Assembly (NCBI GenBank): GCA_964518765.1
Contig: CAZFJC010000006.1
Span: 51,907 to 115,906 of the forward strand
Reading direction: 5' to 3'
Source of the DNA: CAZPNX01 sp964518765
Lineage (GTDB): Bacteria; Edwardsbacteria; AC1; EtOH8
DNA length: 64,000 bases
This document shows, piece by piece, positions 39,411 to 48,573 of this stretch. Every line of letters starts with the position of its first letter. Positions within the stretch are counted from its first letter, which is position 1. The notes beneath the pieces are model-generated. The model had not been told where the DNA came from. It searched no databases and was given only the letters and a program-made list of their open reading frames with translations. Made by a program: the position numbers and the translations under genes.

Positions 39411-42041
39411 ATGCAGCTTAAGGAATATCAAGATCGGGCCAAAAAGGCTCTTAGCGAATATTTATCGGAAGCCCGCATTTACGGACCGAATAAGGCTTTC
39501 GAGAGGTATGTAGGCAAGCACGGCTCAAAGACGATATCCTCTCATTACAATGAAATAGCCGGGCTCAAGAACGCGCCCTACGTTTGCCTGCGCCTGCCCA
39601 CCGGCGGCGGCAAGACACTGCTGGCGGCCCATAGCATCGAGGCGGCCGCCAAGAACTACCTGGAGCAGCAGTACCCTCTGGTCCTTTGGATGGTGCCCAC
39701 AAAGACGATTCAATCACAGACACTTGAAGCGCTAAAGAACCAGACGCACCCGTATCGAAAGCCCCTTGACGAGCTCTTCGAGGACCGGGTTGGGGTTTAC
39801 GACATAACCGAGGTTGTCCAGATAAGGCCCAAGGACCTGCAGGCTAAGCTCTGCATAGTGGTGACCACCTTTGCTGCTCTGCGCGTCGAGGACAAGGGCG
39901 ATCGCAAGGTTTACAGCGACAACGAGAACTTCGAGCCACACTTCTCGAAGCTGCTGAACCTGCTAAAGCAGATGAACGGGAATCTGGACCGAAAGGAAGA
40001 CGGGTCCGTAAAGCAGTCGTTTGCCAACCTGGTCAACCTCAAAGGACCGCTTATTATAATAGACGAGGCCCACAACGCCCGCACCCCGCTTACGTTCGAT
40101 GTGCTGAGCCGCATCCGGCCTTCCTGCCTAATAGAATTCACGGCCACCCCGGACCGAACCCCGAAAACCGGCAGCAATATACTGGTGAACGTCTCGGCCT
40201 CGGAGCTCAAGGCCGAGAACATGATCAAGCTGCCGATAATATTGACCGAGCATAAGTCGTGGCAGGAGGCCCTGCACCATGCTGTCTTGACTCGCAACAG
40301 GCTGGCGGAACATGCCAAGGACGAGGAGGAATATATAAGGCCCATACTCCTGGTGCAGGCGGAGAGCAAGGACCGAGACCTGACCGTCGATGTGGTCAAA
40401 AAGCACCTTATGGACAACGAGAACATACCGGAGGAGAAAATAGCCATTGCCACCGGCAGCCAGAGGGACCTGGACGATATCGATCTATTCGAGGCTGATT
40501 GTCCCAAGGAGGTCATCATAACCATCGAGGCCCTCAAGGAGGGCTGGGATTGTTCCTTTGCCTACGTCTTCTGCTCGGTGGCCAACATCCGCTCCAACCG
40601 GGACGTGGAGCAGCTGCTGGGCCGGGTGCTGCGCATGCCCTACGCCAAGAAGCGGAAGAACCCTCATCTCAACAAGGCCTATGCCCATGCTTCGTCCGAA
40701 TATTTCTGCGCCGCCGCCAGGCAGCTGGAGGTCTGCCTTAAAGACATGGGCTTCGACGAGGAGGAGGTCAAGGAAAGCCTGCAGACCAGTTTCGACATGG
40801 GCGACGGGTCGCTTTTCGAGCAAACCGAAGCACTAAAATTGGCGATAGACGTAACGGACATTGCCGATAACCTTGGAAATGATGTTCTGATGCAGGAAGG
40901 CGTCGAGTTAAAAGATAACGGCGGGAGGAAGACTCTGATAATATCAAAAATTATCGACCAGACTTTTGAGGATAAGCTGCTGTCAGCCATGACCATCGAA
41001 CTAAAGGAGCAGACAAGCGAACAGCTGAGAACTTTCAGGCAACAATCATCCGTTTTAAGTGCCCCTTCCCACCAAGGAGTAAAATTCGCAGTGCCCCGGC
41101 TATGCCTTGACATTCAGGGAGAACTGGAGTTGGTGGAACCGGAGACGGCATTCGAGGCCAGGCCCTGGAACCTCCTCGACTATCCGTCGGAGCTTACCGA
41201 GGCTGATTTCTCGGCCAGCGACGATGCCAAAACATTCGAATTCGATATAGACGGAAACAAGCTGATATGGAACTCGGTGGACCACCAAATGGAAATAGAG
41301 ATGGTACAAAAGGCCGTAGTGGGTACCGAGACCGAGCTTGTCAGGTTCCTGGATAAAAACCTAAGGCAGCCCGACATTAGGCAGGAAGCAATGATCGAGT
41401 TCATGCGAAGGGCGGTGGAGTATCTCAGGTCTTCGAGAAAGATTGACCTGGCAACCCTGGATCTTCTGAAATATCCCCTGGTCAAGGTGTTAGCTAACAA
41501 AATAGAGAAGTACCGTAAAAAAGCTGCCGATAGCGCCTTCGAAAAATTCCTTTTCGCGCCTGATACCCCGGTAGAGACCACGTATCAATACAGCTTCGAA
41601 TTCGATCCCGATGTATATCCAGCCAACTGGTTCTATAACGGCAATTACAAATTTAAAAAACATTATTACCCGACGCCCGGAGAACTGGAGGATACCGGCG
41701 AGGAATTCGAATGCGCCCAGGCATTGGACAACATACCCCAGGTAAAACATTGGGTTAGAAACCTATCCCAAAAGCGAGACTTTTCCTTCTGGCTGCCGAC
41801 TTCTTCTGACCTATTTTATCCCGATTTCTTGGCGGAGCTTGAAGACGGGCGGATATTGGTGGTGGAATACAAGGGAAAGATTTACACAACTACCGATGAC
41901 TCCAAGGAGAAGAACAACGTCGGATTTTTATGGGAAAGTAAAAGCAGCGGAAAAGGCTTGTATTTAATGGCCCAGAAAATCGACGAAAATGGGAGAGATG
42001 TATACAAACAGATATCGGGTAAAATCGAATTGATCAAGTAG
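39411..42041 (+). CDS. type III restriction endonuclease subunit (Res), DEAD-box helicase-nuclease
   Basis: An 876-residue SF2 translocase. Walker A is LPTGGGKTLLA near residue 62, Walker B is IIIDEAHNARTP near residue 214, FTATPDRTP is motif III, and the helicase C motif reads EGWDCS and QLLGRVLRMP. The C-terminus has a PD-(D/E)xK nuclease signature: YPDFLAELEDGRILVVEYKG near residues 801-820. This matches the type III Res layout. It pairs with Mod directly upstream; both would be needed for restriction. Confidence 0.93.
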   Translation: MQLKEYQDRAKKALSEYLSEARIYGPNKAFERYVGKHGSKTISSHYNEIAGLKNAPYVCLRLPTGGGKTLLAAHSIEAAAKNYLEQQYPLVLWMVPTKTIQSQTLEALKNQTHPYRKPLDELFEDRVGVYDITEVVQIRPKDLQAKLCIVVTTFAALRVEDKGDRKVYSDNENFEPHFSKLLNLLKQMNGNLDRKEDGSVKQSFANLVNLKGPLIIIDEAHNARTPLTFDVLSRIRPSCLIEFTATPDRTPKTGSNILVNVSASELKAENMIKLPIILTEHKSWQEALHHAVLTRNRLAEHAKDEEEYIRPILLVQAESKDRDLTVDVVKKHLMDNENIPEEKIAIATGSQRDLDDIDLFEADCPKEVIITIEALKEGWDCSFAYVFCSVANIRSNRDVEQLLGRVLRMPYAKKRKNPHLNKAYAHASSEYFCAAARQLEVCLKDMGFDEEEVKESLQTSFDMGDGSLFEQTEALKLAIDVTDIADNLGNDVLMQEGVELKDNGGRKTLIISKIIDQTFEDKLLSAMTIELKEQTSEQLRTFRQQSSVLSAPSHQGVKFAVPRLCLDIQGELELVEPETAFEARPWNLLDYPSELTEADFSASDDAKTFEFDIDGNKLIWNSVDHQMEIEMVQKAVVGTETELVRFLDKNLRQPDIRQEAMIEFMRRAVEYLRSSRKIDLATLDLLKYPLVKVLANKIEKYRKKAADSAFEKFLFAPDTPVETTYQYSFEFDPDVYPANWFYNGNYKFKKHYYPTPGELEDTGEEFECAQALDNIPQVKHWVRNLSQKRDFSFWLPTSSDLFYPDFLAELEDGRILVVEYKGKIYTTTDDSKEKNNVGFLWESKSSGKGLYLMAQKIDENGRDVYKQISGKIELIK

Positions 42042-42052
42042 AAAGCAGTCCA

Positions 42053-42466
42053 ATGATCGAGCACCTTCACGACCATGCCGTCAGCGAGCTGCGGCAGAGC
42101 GCCCGGACCGACACCGTCTTCGTGGTGACCACGGTCCTCTTCGACCTGGTGGTGCTGGCCATCAACTGGGTGTTGGCCGCCTCGGACCGCACCGGGGGCC
42201 GGGTTTTGATATTCGCCCTGCTGATCGCTGCCACCCTGATGATCAACTTTTTTGCGGTCAAGGCGCTGGGCAACGGGCGGCGCACCCGCCTGCTGCTGCT
42301 TTCAGGGCTGGCCAAAATGTACCAAGATAGCGGGGTGGACAAGTACTACGATGCCGAACTGCTAAACATTTATCGGGACCGCTATAACCTGTTCACCGCG
42401 GTCATCGCCACCCTGGCGATGCTAGCTGTCATCGTGCCTTTCATCCAATGGCTCTCCGGAGGATGA
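42053..42466 (+). CDS. small membrane protein following Res
   Basis: A 137-residue protein with three or so transmembrane segments (about residues 22-42, 50-68 and 110-132) and a soluble stretch between them (LAKMYQDSGVDKYYDAELLN). It starts 11 bp after the Res stop with no own promoter and is followed by a terminator, so it is cotranscribed with mod-res. No family recognised. It could be an accessory part of the island or an unrelated passenger. Confidence 0.65.
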   Translation: MIEHLHDHAVSELRQSARTDTVFVVTTVLFDLVVLAINWVLAASDRTGGRVLIFALLIAATLMINFFAVKALGNGRRTRLLLLSGLAKMYQDSGVDKYYDAELLNIYRDRYNLFTAVIATLAMLAVIVPFIQWLSGG

Positions 42467-42485
42467 GGCAAAGGGGTATTGATGG

Positions 42486-42511
42486 AAGCGGCCGTCCGGC
42501 GGCCGCTTTTT
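42486..42511 (+). terminator. Rho-independent terminator after the mod-res operon
   Basis: Stem AAGCGGCCG / CGGCCGCTT with loop TCCGG, then a run of five T. Closes the island. Confidence 0.9.
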
Positions 42512-42537
42512 ACTATATCATCCGCCAAACATTTCGC

Positions 42538-42566
42538 TTGCGCTAGGCCCCAATATGAGGTAAAAT
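42538..42566 (+). promoter_or_regulatory. promoter for birA-coaX-rng
   Basis: TTGCGC, a 17-bp spacer and TAAAAT, about 30 bp before the ATG of birA. It directly follows the terminator of the defence island. Confidence 0.6.
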
Positions 42567-42597
42567 TAAGCTAAACGGCATTGTATCCCATAAGTTT

Positions 42598-43407
42598 ATG
42601 ATTCCTCGTCTGGACATAGACCGCGTCAAGGAGAAACTGCGCACCGAGTCCTTCGGCCAGTCCCTTTTCTATTTCGAGAAGCTGTCCTCGACCAACGACA
42701 AGCTGGCCGAGCTGGCCAGGGGTGGCGCGCCGGAGGGGACGGCCATCCTGGCCGAGACCCAGACCGCGGGCCGGGGGCGGGACGGTAACTCCTGGTACTC
42801 GCCGCCCGGACTAGGGCTTTACCTTTCGGTGCTGCTTCGCCCCAGCCTGCCGACCATCAGGCTGGCCGGGATAACCCTGGCGCTGGGAGAGGCTGCGGCC
42901 TTGGCCGTGGAGCAGGCGTCCCCGGCCAGGATTCAGCTTAAGTGGCCCAACGACCTGTTCTGCAACGGGCGGAAGGTAGGAGGCATCCTGGTGGACAATT
43001 CCGGGGAATACTTGGTGGCCGGATTTGGCATCAACGCCAACAACGAACTGATACCGCTTGAGCTATGCGACACCGCCAGTTCGCTGTATCTAGAGACCGG
43101 CTCCGGCGTCTGCCGCGAGGACCTGGTGGTCAATCTGCTGGAGCGCCTCGAGGCCGCCTACCGGGAATTTCTGGAGGGCGGGTTGGATCCGTTCCGCGAG
43201 CGGATCGAAAAACGTTTCTACCTGATCAAGCGATGGGTTTCGGTGGATACGGGCCTGGCGAGGCCTTCCGAAACCGGACGAGGCTCCGGCATGACGATCA
43301 GAGGGGTGGCCACCGGCATCGATTCCCAGGGGTCGCTTCTGATCATCGACTCCGAAGGGCAGACGGTCAGGGTCCAGTCGGGGACGGTTACTGAGATCGA
43401 GCCGTGA
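42598..43407 (+). CDS. birA: biotin--[acetyl-CoA-carboxylase] ligase, no DNA-binding domain
   Basis: A 269-residue class I biotin ligase. TQTAGRGRDGNSWYSPPG is the biotinyl-AMP loop near residues 55-72, LKWPNDLFCNGRKVGGIL is the catalytic Lys region, and the C-terminal SH3-like domain ends VATGIDSQGSLLIIDSEG. There is no N-terminal helix-turn-helix, so it does not repress biotin genes. The stop overlaps the coaX GTG (GTGA). Confidence 0.95.
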   Translation: MIPRLDIDRVKEKLRTESFGQSLFYFEKLSSTNDKLAELARGGAPEGTAILAETQTAGRGRDGNSWYSPPGLGLYLSVLLRPSLPTIRLAGITLALGEAAALAVEQASPARIQLKWPNDLFCNGRKVGGILVDNSGEYLVAGFGINANNELIPLELCDTASSLYLETGSGVCREDLVVNLLERLEAAYREFLEGGLDPFRERIEKRFYLIKRWVSVDTGLARPSETGRGSGMTIRGVATGIDSQGSLLIIDSEGQTVRVQSGTVTEIEP

Positions 43408-44165
43408 TCCTCTGCCTGGACATCGGCAACAGCACCCTTACCCTGGGCCTGTTCCGGGACGGCAGGATCACCCGCAGGTCCGGGCTGGAGCACGGCGGAA
43501 GGCTCACCTTCAAAACGGCCTGCCGCTTTCTGAAGAGGTCGCTGGGGACGTGGCCGGGGCGACGGGCGGCGGTTATCTCGGTGGTCCCGAACTTCACCGA
43601 TGAGGTCTCCCAGGCGGTGGAGCACCTGCTCGGCGTCCGGCCCAGGGTGATTACCGTCCGGTCGATGTGGCTCATGAAACATGATTACCATTGCCCCAAA
43701 AGGCTTGGGGTGGACCGGCTGGTCAATGCCTACGCCGCCTGGAAGCTTTACGGGGCGCCGGCGGTAGTAGTTGACATCGGCACCGCCATTACCTGGGACG
43801 CGGTGGGCGGTGGCGGAAGATTCTTGGGCGGGGCCATCGCCCCGGGGCCCGGCGCCATGGCCCGGGCGCTGAAGAGCCAGACAGCCATGTTGCCCATGCT
43901 GTCGGTGAGGAAGCCGGGCCGGGCCGTCGGCCGGGACACCGATGGATGTATCCGTTCCGGGATATACTGGGGAACGGCGGCCATGGTGCGGGAACTGGCG
44001 GCTCGCATCGGACGGGAGGCGGGCGGGGGCGCCAGGATGATAGCCACTGGAGGGGCGGCCGATATTTTTCTGCCGGAGCTGAAGGGTTTTCGCTACGATC
44101 CCGACCTAACCCTGAAGGGGATCGGGCTGGCCTGTCAGGCTCTGGACCATAAGGAGGGATATTGA
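43404..44165 (+). CDS. coaX: type III pantothenate kinase
   Basis: A 253-residue CoaX: LCLDIGNSTLTLGLF is the ATP-binding loop, LGVDRLVNAYAAWKLYG and VVDIGTAITWDAV are the other family signatures, with GGAIAPGPGAMARAL for pantothenate binding. Catalyses the first step from pantothenate to CoA, so it completes the route begun by panB/C/D. It starts with GTG overlapping birA and its stop overlaps rng. Confidence 0.95.
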   Translation: MILCLDIGNSTLTLGLFRDGRITRRSGLEHGGRLTFKTACRFLKRSLGTWPGRRAAVISVVPNFTDEVSQAVEHLLGVRPRVITVRSMWLMKHDYHCPKRLGVDRLVNAYAAWKLYGAPAVVVDIGTAITWDAVGGGGRFLGGAIAPGPGAMARALKSQTAMLPMLSVRKPGRAVGRDTDGCIRSGIYWGTAAMVRELAARIGREAGGGARMIATGGAADIFLPELKGFRYDPDLTLKGIGLACQALDHKEGY

Positions 44166-45694
44166 AAGAGCTTTTCATCGATTCCAACCCGTTGGAGACC
44201 AGGATCGCCCTGGCCGAGGACGGCCGGCTTACCGAGCTTTGGATAGAGCGTTCGGCCCGGGCCTCGACGGTGGGCAACATCTACAAGGGGGTGGTGAAAA
44301 AGATATTGCCGGGGCTGGAGGCAGCCTTCGTCGACATCGGCCTGGGCCGTGACGGGTTCCTTCCCTTCGACGATGTCCAGGCGTCCTTTTTAGAAGACGA
44401 CGACGAAGGCGGGGAGAAGGGCAGAAGCGTCCGTCGGCAGAAAAACCGGGGGCTGAGGCAGGGGCAGGAGATCCTGGTGCAGGTGACCAAGGAGCCGATA
44501 GCTGGTAAGGGGCCGAGGGTCACTTCGTGGATCTCCCTGGCCGGACGTTTCTGCGTGCTGCTGCCGGGCGAGGATCAGATCGGGATATCTCAGCGAATCG
44601 CCGCCGCCGAGGAGCGCCGCCGGCTGAAGGAAGAGTTAAGGAAGATGCTGCCTCGGGGATTCGGGGTGGTGGCCAGGACCGCAGCCGGAGAACAGAGCCC
44701 CAAAGCCCTGCAGAAGGAGATTAAGGAGCTGGCCGCCCGGTGGCAGGAGACCATCAAAAAGGCCAAGAGGGCCAAGGCGCCGGCCCTGGTCCAGGCCGAG
44801 CCGTCCCAGGTCTGGGGGGTGCTGCGTGACGTGGCCGCCTACGGCATAGACCGAGTGACGGTCGAAGGTAAAACTCTGTTCAAGGAGATGCAGTCGCACC
44901 TGGGGAGGCTAGACCCGGACTGGAGGAAGAGGCTGAGGTTGCACCAGGGTCCTGGGCCGGCCTTCGCCGAGAACGGGCTGGAGAAGCAGATCGCCCAGGC
45001 TATGCAGCGGCAGGTATGGCTGAAGAGCGGCGGCCGGCTGATTATCGAGCAGACTGAGGCCCTGACGGTCATCGATGTCAACAGCGGGAGGTTCGTGGGC
45101 AAGCGGGCGGCCGAGGACACTGTTTTCAAGGTCAACCTGGAGGCGGCCGGGGAGATCGCCCGCCAGATGAGGCTCCGGGACATCGGAGGCATCATCGTGG
45201 TCGACTTCATCGACATGGAATCAGCACCGAAGCGAGCCAAGGTGCTGGAGGAGATGAAGCGGGCCTTCTCCGAGGACCGCTCCCGACCAGATATCAGCGG
45301 CTTCTCGGAATTGGGGCTGGTGGAGCTCAGCCGCAAGCGGACCAAACCCAGCCTGTGGCACACCTCTTCGGAGACGTGTCCCTCCTGCAACGGAACCGGA
45401 AGGGTGCTCCATCCAGCCACCCTGGCGGCAAGGATCATGAGGGGATTGTCGGCGGCCCGGGACAGCCTGAGGGGCGCCCAGGTGGAGCTGCTGACCAATC
45501 CGGCCCTGGCCGATTACATCGAGGAAAAAATACCCGAGGAGTTCGGGCAGCTGGGCAAGGAGCTGGGATGCCGCATCTATTTGGAGGAGGACGAGGCCCT
45601 GCCCATGGACAGGTTCCTTCTGCGCCGGAAAATCGACGGCAGGGAGATAGACCTTGGGGATTTTTCCATTGACAACGGGCCGTTAATAGAATAA
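44162..45694 (+). CDS. rng: ribonuclease G/E
   Basis: A 510-residue RNase G-type endoribonuclease. The S1-like domain holds VGNIYKGVVKKILPGLEAAFVDIG; the catalytic region has LTVIDVNSGRFVG and GGIIVVDFIDM, supplying the Asp metal ligands; the zinc-link motif is CPSCNGTGRV near residue 405. No membrane-anchor or degradosome tail is present, so it resembles RNase G in length. TTG start overlaps the coaX stop. Confidence 0.95.
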   Translation: MKELFIDSNPLETRIALAEDGRLTELWIERSARASTVGNIYKGVVKKILPGLEAAFVDIGLGRDGFLPFDDVQASFLEDDDEGGEKGRSVRRQKNRGLRQGQEILVQVTKEPIAGKGPRVTSWISLAGRFCVLLPGEDQIGISQRIAAAEERRRLKEELRKMLPRGFGVVARTAAGEQSPKALQKEIKELAARWQETIKKAKRAKAPALVQAEPSQVWGVLRDVAAYGIDRVTVEGKTLFKEMQSHLGRLDPDWRKRLRLHQGPGPAFAENGLEKQIAQAMQRQVWLKSGGRLIIEQTEALTVIDVNSGRFVGKRAAEDTVFKVNLEAAGEIARQMRLRDIGGIIVVDFIDMESAPKRAKVLEEMKRAFSEDRSRPDISGFSELGLVELSRKRTKPSLWHTSSETCPSCNGTGRVLHPATLAARIMRGLSAARDSLRGAQVELLTNPALADYIEEKIPEEFGQLGKELGCRIYLEEDEALPMDRFLLRRKIDGREIDLGDFSIDNGPLIE

Positions 45695-45741
45695 AATTAT
45701 CAAAGCTAAACTCTTAAAGGGAAAAAGGTTCCAAGCAAGCG

Positions 45742-45826
45742 GCCGGGATGGTGGAACTGGCAGACACGTACGTTTGAGGGGCGTATGGCTCACGCCGTGT
45801 GGGTTCGACTCCCACTCCCGGCACCA
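45742..45826 (+). tRNA. tRNA-Leu (anticodon GAG)
   Basis: Acceptor GCCGGGA/TCCCGGC, anticodon stem TACGT/GCGTA with loop TTGAGGG, a class II variable arm, T arm GTGGGTTCGACTCCCAC, and encoded CCA. The anticodon is GAG. Confidence 0.94.
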
Positions 45827-46015
45827 AGATATCGTGACCCACGGAGGATGCATCGTCCTGGTGCATCCCATCGCCTCTTTGAGGCCGTCTTTCTTTCAGG
45901 GGTAGGGTTACCGGTCGGCTGCCGTTCGGATGATGAGTCGCTAAATTCTGCAAGACGGTTTCACCGGCAAGTTTGAGCGGCTGCTGATCCCCATTTTTAA
46001 CGGAAAGGAAGTGAC
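45827..46015 (+). other. gene-free gap with small hairpins
   Basis: No gene is supported. GGATGCATCGTCCTGGTGCATCC forms a hairpin at about 45847, and GCCTCTTTGAGGC at about 45872 is followed by a broken T-rich run, so either may terminate tRNA-Leu transcription weakly. Confidence 0.4.
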
Positions 46016-46957
46016 ATGCCCTTCCTAAGGGGCATCTTGGACAAGTACTGCCTGAGCCGGTTTCTCAAACTGGCCCTAGAGGCCCTCCGGGAGAAGAACT
46101 ACCTTCAGGCCATCGAATCTCTGGAGATGGTCAGGCAGCACGACGCCTCCGCCGGACGTAGGTGCAACGACGTGGTGGTTTTTTACCTGACCGAGGCCAG
46201 GCTGGCCCAGGCCCAGCTTCTTCAAGCGAACGGCGACTTCCAGGGGGCGATAAACGTGTATCGCCAAGCTTTGAAGCTGGCTCCCAAGTACGCCGACATC
46301 CACCTGGCCCTGGGAAAGCTGCTTGCCGGCCGCCGCCAGACCAAGGAAGCCCTGAAGCACCTGAGACGCGCGGTGGCCCTCAACCCCAACTACATCGAAG
46401 CCCATATCAACATCGCCCATCTCAAATCCGAGTTGGGCGACCCGGCCGGCGCCATCCAGGTTTTCCGGTCGCTGGCCAACAAGACCAGCTATTTTAGGCA
46501 GGATCTTTTCGACCGGGCCGAAGCCGAGGCCGCCCGGGGGAGGATCAGCCGGGCGGTAAGGCTGTTCTCGGATGCCTTTATAACCGCGCCGGAAAGGGGC
46601 GAAGCCCTCTGCGCCATGGGCCGGGACGCCCTGAGGGCGGGGCGCGAAAAAGAGGCCCTGATCCTGCTGCGGCGGGCGCTGCGCCTCAGACCCAAGTACG
46701 CGGACATCCACAACCTGATGGGTGTCTGCCAGAGCCAGCGGGGAGACAGCACAGCCGCGGCCAGGCATTTCCTCAAGGCGGTGAGCCTGGCCCCGAACTT
46801 CGTTCGGGCCTGGCTTAACCTGGCCTTCCTCTATGAGCAGCAAGGGGAGGGCAGAGCCTCGCTAGCCGCCTACCGCCGGGTGCTCAAGCTCGACCCCAGA
46901 AATGCCATCGCCGCCGCCGCCGTCAGAAGGTTATCGTCCCGAGAGACGAAGACATGA
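46016..46957 (+). CDS. TPR-repeat protein
   Basis: A 313-residue soluble protein of tandem TPR units from about residue 60 to 300 (QAQLLQANGDFQGAINVYRQ, KLLAGRRQTKEALKHLRRAV, FLYEQQGEGRASLAAYRRVL). The first 50 residues are basic and helical. There is no signal peptide. TPR proteins serve as scaffolds, so the partner is unknown; the neighbouring DnaJ-TPR protein, 7 bp downstream, suggests a chaperone or assembly role. Confidence 0.85.
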   Translation: MPFLRGILDKYCLSRFLKLALEALREKNYLQAIESLEMVRQHDASAGRRCNDVVVFYLTEARLAQAQLLQANGDFQGAINVYRQALKLAPKYADIHLALGKLLAGRRQTKEALKHLRRAVALNPNYIEAHINIAHLKSELGDPAGAIQVFRSLANKTSYFRQDLFDRAEAEAARGRISRAVRLFSDAFITAPERGEALCAMGRDALRAGREKEALILLRRALRLRPKYADIHNLMGVCQSQRGDSTAAARHFLKAVSLAPNFVRAWLNLAFLYEQQGEGRASLAAYRRVLKLDPRNAIAAAAVRRLSSRETKT

Positions 46958-46964
46958 CCGAACC

Positions 46965-47618
46965 ATGAGCGAGTTCAAGGATTTCTACCATATCCTCGGG
47001 GTGGACCGCCAGGCCGGGGACGATGAGATCAAGAAGGCCTACCGGCGACTGGCCATGAAACACCATCCGGACCGGGTACCGGCCGATTCCCGCGACGGAC
47101 TGGCCAGCAACGCCTTCCAGGAGGTCAACGAGGCCTATCACACCCTGATAGACAAGAACCGCCGGGCCCAGTACAACAAGCTGCTGGCCGAGCGCTCCTC
47201 CGGAGCCCAGGGGCTCACCGTCCAGAACAGCCAGGCTGAAATGGCCTACCGCCACGGCATCGAGGCCTATAAAACCAATCAGTTCAAACGGGCGGCGGAG
47301 TACTTCTCGGCCGCCACCAAGATGAACCCGACGAAGGCCATTTACTTCAACCGGCTGGGGATGGCCATCATCAAGGCCGGCGGTCCGTTGGACGAAGCCA
47401 GGGCGGCCTGCGAACGCGCCATCCAGATGGAGATGTACAATCCGGAGCACTACCTGAGCCTGGGGATCATCTACCAGACGGCCGGCCTGGAAGATAAAGC
47501 CCGGGCTCAATACAAAGAGGCCATCAAGTGGGACCCCAAGAACGTCCAGGCCCACGCCCGGCTGCAGCAGCTGGAGAAGAACCGGGGGTTTTTGGGCAAG
47601 ATGTTCGGCAAGAAGTGA
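46965..47618 (+). CDS. DnaJ-domain protein with TPR repeats
   Basis: A 217-residue protein: J domain at residues 5-75 with the HPD motif in MKHHPDRVP, then about three TPR units (AYKTNQFKRAAEYFSAATKM, HYLSLGIIYQTAGLEDKARAQ). The J domain would stimulate an Hsp70, and the TPR part would bind clients. It lacks the zinc-finger and C-terminal domains of full DnaJ. The ATG at 46965 is used; the extension to 46902 overlaps the previous gene. Confidence 0.9.
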   Translation: MSEFKDFYHILGVDRQAGDDEIKKAYRRLAMKHHPDRVPADSRDGLASNAFQEVNEAYHTLIDKNRRAQYNKLLAERSSGAQGLTVQNSQAEMAYRHGIEAYKTNQFKRAAEYFSAATKMNPTKAIYFNRLGMAIIKAGGPLDEARAACERAIQMEMYNPEHYLSLGIIYQTAGLEDKARAQYKEAIKWDPKNVQAHARLQQLEKNRGFLGKMFGKK

Positions 47619-47648
47619 AGGGTAAAAACCTTATGGGGATAGCAAACA

Positions 47649-48032
47649 ATGCCTAGCGGCGCCCCGGGCGTGTCCTACGAAAAAAGGCTCCAGGAACTGG
47701 TGGAGAACGTCCCCGGGGCGCTGTCCGCCAGCCTCACCGGAATTGACGGCATAGGGATCGCCTCCTATCTGGGCGAGTCCGGGATAGACCCCACCCTGGC
47801 CGACGCCGAGTTCGCCACCATGCTGACCACCGCCAACCGGGCGGCCAGGAATTTGGAGGTGGGAGAGATCGGCGAGCTCCTCTTCAGCACCGCCAAGGCC
47901 ACCTACATCCTGAGGATGGTGGGCAGCGAGTTCTTTCTGGCAGTGGGCCTGGCCCCCGGGGTTTCCAATCTGGGTATGGCCCGTCTTCAAATGCGATGGG
48001 CGGCCGAGGAGTTCGCCAAGGCCCTGCTGTAG
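47649..48032 (+). CDS. roadblock/LC7-like (MglB-type) protein
   Basis: A 127-residue protein with the roadblock layout: LVENVPGALSASLTGIDGIGIASYL at the start, a central helix (MLTTANRAARNLEVG) and TYILRMVGSEFFLAVGL. Roadblock proteins act as GTPase regulators (MglB) or dimer scaffolds. No MglA is adjacent. Two further roadblock-like proteins lie in the V-ATPase operon at 55901 and 56206, so this family recurs in the window. Confidence 0.72.
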   Translation: MPSGAPGVSYEKRLQELVENVPGALSASLTGIDGIGIASYLGESGIDPTLADAEFATMLTTANRAARNLEVGEIGELLFSTAKATYILRMVGSEFFLAVGLAPGVSNLGMARLQMRWAAEEFAKALL

Positions 48033-48044
48033 AGCACTCCCGAA

Positions 48045-48182
48045 TAACCCGTCTGTAATCCTGAAATCCCTCGCTTTGTGGGTTGAAGCCTGACAAGGGT
48101 CACCCACTTCGACGGCAGAGCAAGTCGCCTTTCTCAGTGCATCGTTTGAATCTGCATGCCAGGAGGCTGAGCTAAGGGTGAT
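48045..48182 (+). repeat. degenerate dispersed repeat before the V-ATPase operon
   Basis: A stretch with fragments such as TGTAATCCTGAAATCCCTCG, GGTCACCCACTTCGAC and a final GAGCTAAGGGTGATA, resembling the TCACCCTGAG family. No gene is seen between the roadblock gene and the ATPase operon. Confidence 0.45.
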
Positions 48183-48222
48183 AATTGGAATAGGAACCTA
48201 ACGATAATCTCCAGGGCATAAA

Positions 48223-48573
48223 GTGAGCAAAGAAGAGCATAAGAATAACCAGACCCAGGAACTGGTAAAAACCTTGGCCCAGCGGGAGAAGGAGCTGGAG
48301 GGGATGGTGGAGAAGGCCAAAGCCGAGGCGGCGGCCATCGTCTCCCGGGCCCGCTCCCAGGCCGATCAGATTTTGGCCGAGACTAGGCAAGAGATAGAGT
48401 CCGATGAGCGAAGGCAAAGGCAGAAGCTAGCCGAACTGGCTTCCAAAGTGAGGGAGGAGGCCCTGGACCGAGCCAAAAGGGAGGCTGAGGCCATTGCGAA
48501 GGCCGCCAACGCGGGGAGGGAGAAGGCGCTCGACCTGATCGCCAAGACGGTATTGCCCGGGGGGCAAATATGA
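48223..48573 (+). CDS. V/A-type ATP synthase peripheral stalk subunit H (G)
   Basis: A 116-residue protein, almost entirely a charged coiled coil (KTLAQREKELEGMVEKAKAE ... ASKVREEALDRAKREAEAI), as expected for the peripheral-stalk H/G subunit that pairs with subunit E. It is the first gene of the operon; GTG start. The stop overlaps the next ATG (ATGA). Confidence 0.85.
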   Translation: MSKEEHKNNQTQELVKTLAQREKELEGMVEKAKAEAAAIVSRARSQADQILAETRQEIESDERRQRQKLAELASKVREEALDRAKREAEAIAKAANAGREKALDLIAKTVLPGGQI

